Below, in pieces: positions 62,013-64,000 of a DNA stretch of 64,000 bases. Origin of the DNA: Limnobaculum zhutongyuii (GTDB taxonomy: Bacteria; Pseudomonadota; Gammaproteobacteria; Enterobacterales; Enterobacteriaceae); NCBI RefSeq assembly GCF_004295645.1, contig NZ_CP034752.1, forward strand, positions 2,418,001 through 2,482,000, read 5' to 3'. Under the pieces are notes generated by a model, which was not told where the DNA came from, made no database searches, and worked only from the letters and a program-made list of their open reading frames with translations. Positions within the stretch are counted from its first letter, which is position 1. The number at the start of each line of letters is the position of its first letter. Position numbers and translations under genes: made by a program.

Positions 62013-62549
62013 TTACTTAGTTACAGGGGCTGGTACCGCAATATCCATACCATAAAGACGTAATGTTGCCGGAACATCTTCAACGCCACCGAAAACATAA
62101 CGTTGTTTAACGCCAGCCTTTTCCGGAATCGTGATATCAAATTCATCTGGTGTTAGCGGTGTTTTTAACGAGGAAATAAACCCATCTTTATCTATAAGAA
62201 TAAGCGATTTACTTTCATTGAGATTCGACAGGCGAACAATTTTATCGGTATTATTACGTAAAGCCAGCGTCAGTTTATACTCCTGATCCGCTACTTTTTC
62301 CGCCGATAAAACCGAGACGGTAACATATTTAGTCAGACTCTCTTTATCTGTCACAATAATTGCGCCATCAATACTACTCCCTGACTGACGACCATCATCG
62401 ACACCATCTTTCACACCACTAAGCGCATCTTTACCCGCAGCAATCACTCCGGACACAGTACTCTTAATACTGTCTTTCACCACTGAACTTTCTTCAGCCA
62501 GTGCTGGCAAACTCATAAATATAGCTAATGCAAGTACGGCTTTTTTCAT
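62013..62549 (-). CDS. periplasmic protein, unknown function
   Basis: A 178-residue protein with a signal peptide (MKKAVLALAIFMSLPALA), then a charged helix-prone segment (SSVVKDSIKSTVSGVIAAGKDALSGVKDGVDDGRQSG). A beta-rich domain of about 105 residues follows (VTVSVLSAEKVADQEYKLTLALRNNTDKIVRLSNL, TIPEKAGVKQRYVFGG, LRLYGMDIAVP). The second part looks like an immunoglobulin-like fold. No named family is recognised. It is monocistronic. Confidence 0.65.
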   Translation of the reverse strand: MKKAVLALAIFMSLPALAEESSVVKDSIKSTVSGVIAAGKDALSGVKDGVDDGRQSGSSIDGAIIVTDKESLTKYVTVSVLSAEKVADQEYKLTLALRNNTDKIVRLSNLNESKSLILIDKDGFISSLKTPLTPDEFDITIPEKAGVKQRYVFGGVEDVPATLRLYGMDIAVPAPVTK

Positions 62550-62951
62550 AAAATATCCCTTGTTAACAATGATTCCTGTTCCAACGCTTTAACTTTAGCA
62601 TGTTGAAAAAGATATTTACCAGATATCTGCCGCAAGAATCTCGTTACAGAGAAATTCCCAACATATATTACTGAAATCAATTTTCCCGGATGATTTTTAG
62701 CACGATAAGTTACCCCATCCCTAAATAACAAAATACAGGTAACTTTAACTGAACGCAGAAAAGAAAAAGCCCTGATGGCGATCAGGGCGAAGCGAGCAAT
62801 TTAACAGTACATCTAATCAAGCCATTCGGTGAGGATGTGCTTAATCGCTGTATAAATTAATATATAACGATAGGTTAAGTCAATAACAAATTTGAGGTAT
62901 AGCCCTGATGTCAGTTCAATTGATCGTTATATTCATGATGAGGAGCCGATA
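62550..62951. other. intergenic region with repeats and a terminator
   Basis: A 402-base region without a gene that I can support. It holds the GCCCTGAT/ATCAGGGC hairpin at 62769-62788, an inverted repeat ATATAACGAT (62862-62871) / ATCGTTATAT (62923-62932), and a copy of AGCCCTGATG at 62901-62910. A small RNA between 62788 and 62950 on the minus strand is possible but unproven. Confidence 0.5.
62769..62788 (-). terminator. intrinsic terminator on the minus strand
   Basis: The 8-bp stem GCCCTGAT/ATCAGGGC has a 4-base loop and is followed on the minus strand by TTTTTCTTTT. The nearest upstream gene on that strand is the DUF333 gene, 160 bases away. Confidence 0.75.
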
Positions 62952-63212
62952 TTAACTCTTATGATTAGCGCGATAGAGTTCCCATGTATCAAGCTGTATG
63001 CCATCTTTAAAAGAACAAACTGAATAACTGCCTTTGGCATTTTGCCTTGGCTGAACTTTACCACCAACGCTGGTGCAATATGTATCAGCGGGGTTTCCTT
63101 GCCCACCAATGGCAGCAACATCTTGTGTTTTTGAATCAGTAGAACACCATTGAATCAGTGCAACGACAAATAGCCCTGATGTAATACATGCTACCTTTAT
63201 CATTTTTCTCAT
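62952..63212 (-). CDS. DUF333 domain protein
   Basis: An 86-residue protein from ATG 63212, with AGGGG seven bases upstream; a GTG at 63230 is a less likely start. The C-terminal 50 residues match the DUF333 (putative hemolysin) pattern: GNPADTYCTSVGGKV, YSVCSFKDGIQLDTWELYR. A hydrophobic N-terminus (ACITSGLFVVALIQWC) looks like a lipoprotein signal, but Trp before Cys is not a canonical lipobox. The protein may therefore be a non-lipidated secreted or anchored form. The function is unknown. Confidence 0.8.
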   Translation of the reverse strand: MRKMIKVACITSGLFVVALIQWCSTDSKTQDVAAIGGQGNPADTYCTSVGGKVQPRQNAKGSYSVCSFKDGIQLDTWELYRANHKS

Positions 63213-63323
63213 CAACAGACCCCTATTCACTGATATCTCTCAAGCTGGTAAGACACCAACTCAATCTGGCAGAACATTAATAACTATAAATCACATAATC
63301 AATTACTGCAGGTGATTATCTAC

Positions 63324-63374
63324 TTATATAACATCAGGGCCCCAGTATTATACTGAGGCCCTGATGTTATATAA
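63324..63374. repeat. 24-bp near-perfect inverted repeat
   Basis: Arms 63324-63347 and 63351-63374 pair at 23 of 24 positions with a 3-base loop. It sits 25 bases after the stop of the minus-strand YgdI/R gene and probably terminates or protects its mRNA. The arm includes ACATCAGGGC, which recurs elsewhere in the last kilobase. Confidence 0.8.
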
Positions 63375-63398
63375 ATTCACTAACTTAATGATAAAGCT

Positions 63399-63620
63399 TT
63401 ACTTCTCGACCATCTCTGAAATTTCATCAGATTTAATCTGATGCTCATTCCCATCCTGATCAACATAACTAGTCATGCCAGTCTCTTTATCTAAAACGGG
63501 TTTTCCATGTGAAATGATAATTTGACCGGTATTGGTCGTCATTACATAATCGCTGGCACATGCAGAAAGACCAAATACTAAAACCAGACTCGATAAAATC
63601 ATTGTTAATTTTTTAATCAT
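63399..63620 (-). CDS. YgdI/YgdR family lipoprotein
   Basis: A 73-residue lipoprotein of the DUF903 family. The signal has lipobox LSAC (Cys21). The mature part ASDYVMTTNTGQIIISHGKPVLDKETGMTSYVDQDGNEHQI matches the family SH3-like domain. The function is unknown; E. coli has YgdI and YgdR. Confidence 0.9.
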   Translation of the reverse strand: MIKKLTMILSSLVLVFGLSACASDYVMTTNTGQIIISHGKPVLDKETGMTSYVDQDGNEHQIKSDEISEMVEK

Positions 63621-63818
63621 GTCAATTTCCCCCTATCGTGCTCATCTTCAGATGATTTTCTGTTATCAAAATTATGTTCACTTTTTAAACATAGCTCAAT
63701 ATTTAAACCAATGACAAACAGGTTGTGCTAAATCGACTAACCATAAACACCATTTTTAGTCTTTTTGTGCGGCAATATGGCGAGGTTCTACGGGGGAAGT
63801 GATGAATTGGAGGCATAA

Positions 63819-63847
63819 AAAAACCCGGGTAAATATCCCAGGTTTTT
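63819..63847 (-). terminator. cold-shock gene terminator
   Basis: The stem AAAAACCCGGG/CCCAGGTTTTT (63819-63829/63837-63847, one mismatch) is followed by a T run on the minus strand. It lies 66 bases after the csp stop codon. Confidence 0.8.
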
Positions 63848-63912
63848 ATTAATAATTCGTTATGTGTTAAGCCATCAGGTCAATCTACATACTGAATTAT
63901 CAGAAATGCTGA

Positions 63913-64000
63913 TTAGCAAGCAACAACGTTAACCGCTGATGGGCCTTTAGCACCATTCTCGATAGAGAAAGATACTTCCTGACCTTCTTCTAAAGTTTTG
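63913..64000 (-). CDS. cold-shock protein, C-terminal end (cut by window edge)
   Basis: The last 28 codons of a CspA-family RNA chaperone: KTLEEGQEVSFSIENGAKGP, then SAVNVVAC and stop. The pattern is that of CspC/CspE-type proteins. The terminal Cys is unusual compared with E. coli paralogues. The rest, including both RNP motifs, lies outside the window. Confidence 0.9.
   Translation of the reverse strand, partial: KTLEEGQEVSFSIENGAKGPSAVNVVAC

Noticed and set aside
62546..62731. A 61-codon minus-strand frame overlapping the start of the 62013 gene
   Set aside because: It has no domain, signal or ribosome site. It is more likely leader sequence of the downstream gene.
1..64000. CRISPR arrays, insertion sequences, prophage or integrase genes
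   Set aside because: No regularly spaced repeats, transposase motifs or phage genes were seen. The only sizeable direct repeat is the tRNA duplication.

Overview
This window is a stretch of Enterobacterales chromosome. The order pgm-seqA-ybfF-ybfE-fldA, fur, glnS, nagE/nagBAC, asnB, the Met-Leu-Gln tRNA cluster, ubiF/miaB, ybeZYX-lnt, gltIJKL, leuS-lptE-holA-nadD, rsfS-rlmH-mrdAB-rlpA-dacA-ybeD-lipBA-tatE follows the 15-16 minute region of Escherichia coli very closely. Base composition is only moderately GC, with very AT-rich intergenic regions. Proteins are diverged from E. coli, and some expected neighbours are missing: nagD, the cobC/phpB phosphatase between nadD and rsfS, and the usual direct fldA-fur linkage. 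I infer a deep-branching family such as Budviciaceae or Yersiniaceae, but the genus cannot be read from sequence alone.

Left part (1-17.6 kb): the N-terminal end of pgm, then seqA, ybfF (broken by a single-base frameshift), ybfE and fldA. A carbon-starvation cassette (cstA, ybdD, yjiA) sits between fldA and fur. After fur come a DUF2007 gene, glnS, the divergent N-acetylglucosamine regulon nagE / nagBAC with CRP and NagC-like sites, and asnB. The asnB leader carries what looks like an NtrC box plus a -24/-12 sigma-54 promoter. The tRNA block at 17.8-18.7 kb holds seven tRNAs in two transcription units, whose promoter-distal 207 bp are an exact direct repeat offset by 600 bp.

Middle part (18.7-45.2 kb): housekeeping and envelope genes. 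They cover ubiquinone hydroxylation, tRNA modification, rRNA processing and lipoprotein acylation, glutamate/aspartate uptake with a second sigma-54-type promoter, leucyl-tRNA synthetase, LPS export, DNA polymerase delta, NAD synthesis, ribosome silencing, the PBP2-RodA elongation pair with RlpA and PBP5, and lipoate synthesis. mrdB (rodA) is split by a one-base deficit in a C tract, the same kind of lesion seen in ybfF. A sequence error is therefore a serious possibility.

Right part (45.2-64 kb): accessory and lineage-variable genes. An expanded ynb locus encodes a CDP-alcohol phosphatidyltransferase-like protein, a CdsA-like protein, a PlsC-like acyltransferase, a hydrolase-methyltransferase fusion, and a PAP2/dual-specificity phosphatase fusion. 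It is interrupted by a small gene for a class II microcin-like peptide with a double-glycine-type leader. Next comes an RtcB2-PrfH RNA/ribosome repair operon preceded by a 15-codon upstream reading frame with an almost ideal Shine-Dalgarno sequence. The rest is endA, leuE, a copCD pair behind a strong Fur-box match, alkB, several small secreted or lipoprotein genes, and the 3' end of a cold-shock gene at the window edge.

The observations I would follow first are the microcin-like gene in the ynb locus, the leader of the RtcB2-PrfH operon, the two sigma-54/NtrC-type control regions (asnB and gltIJKL), and the two matching C-tract frameshifts.
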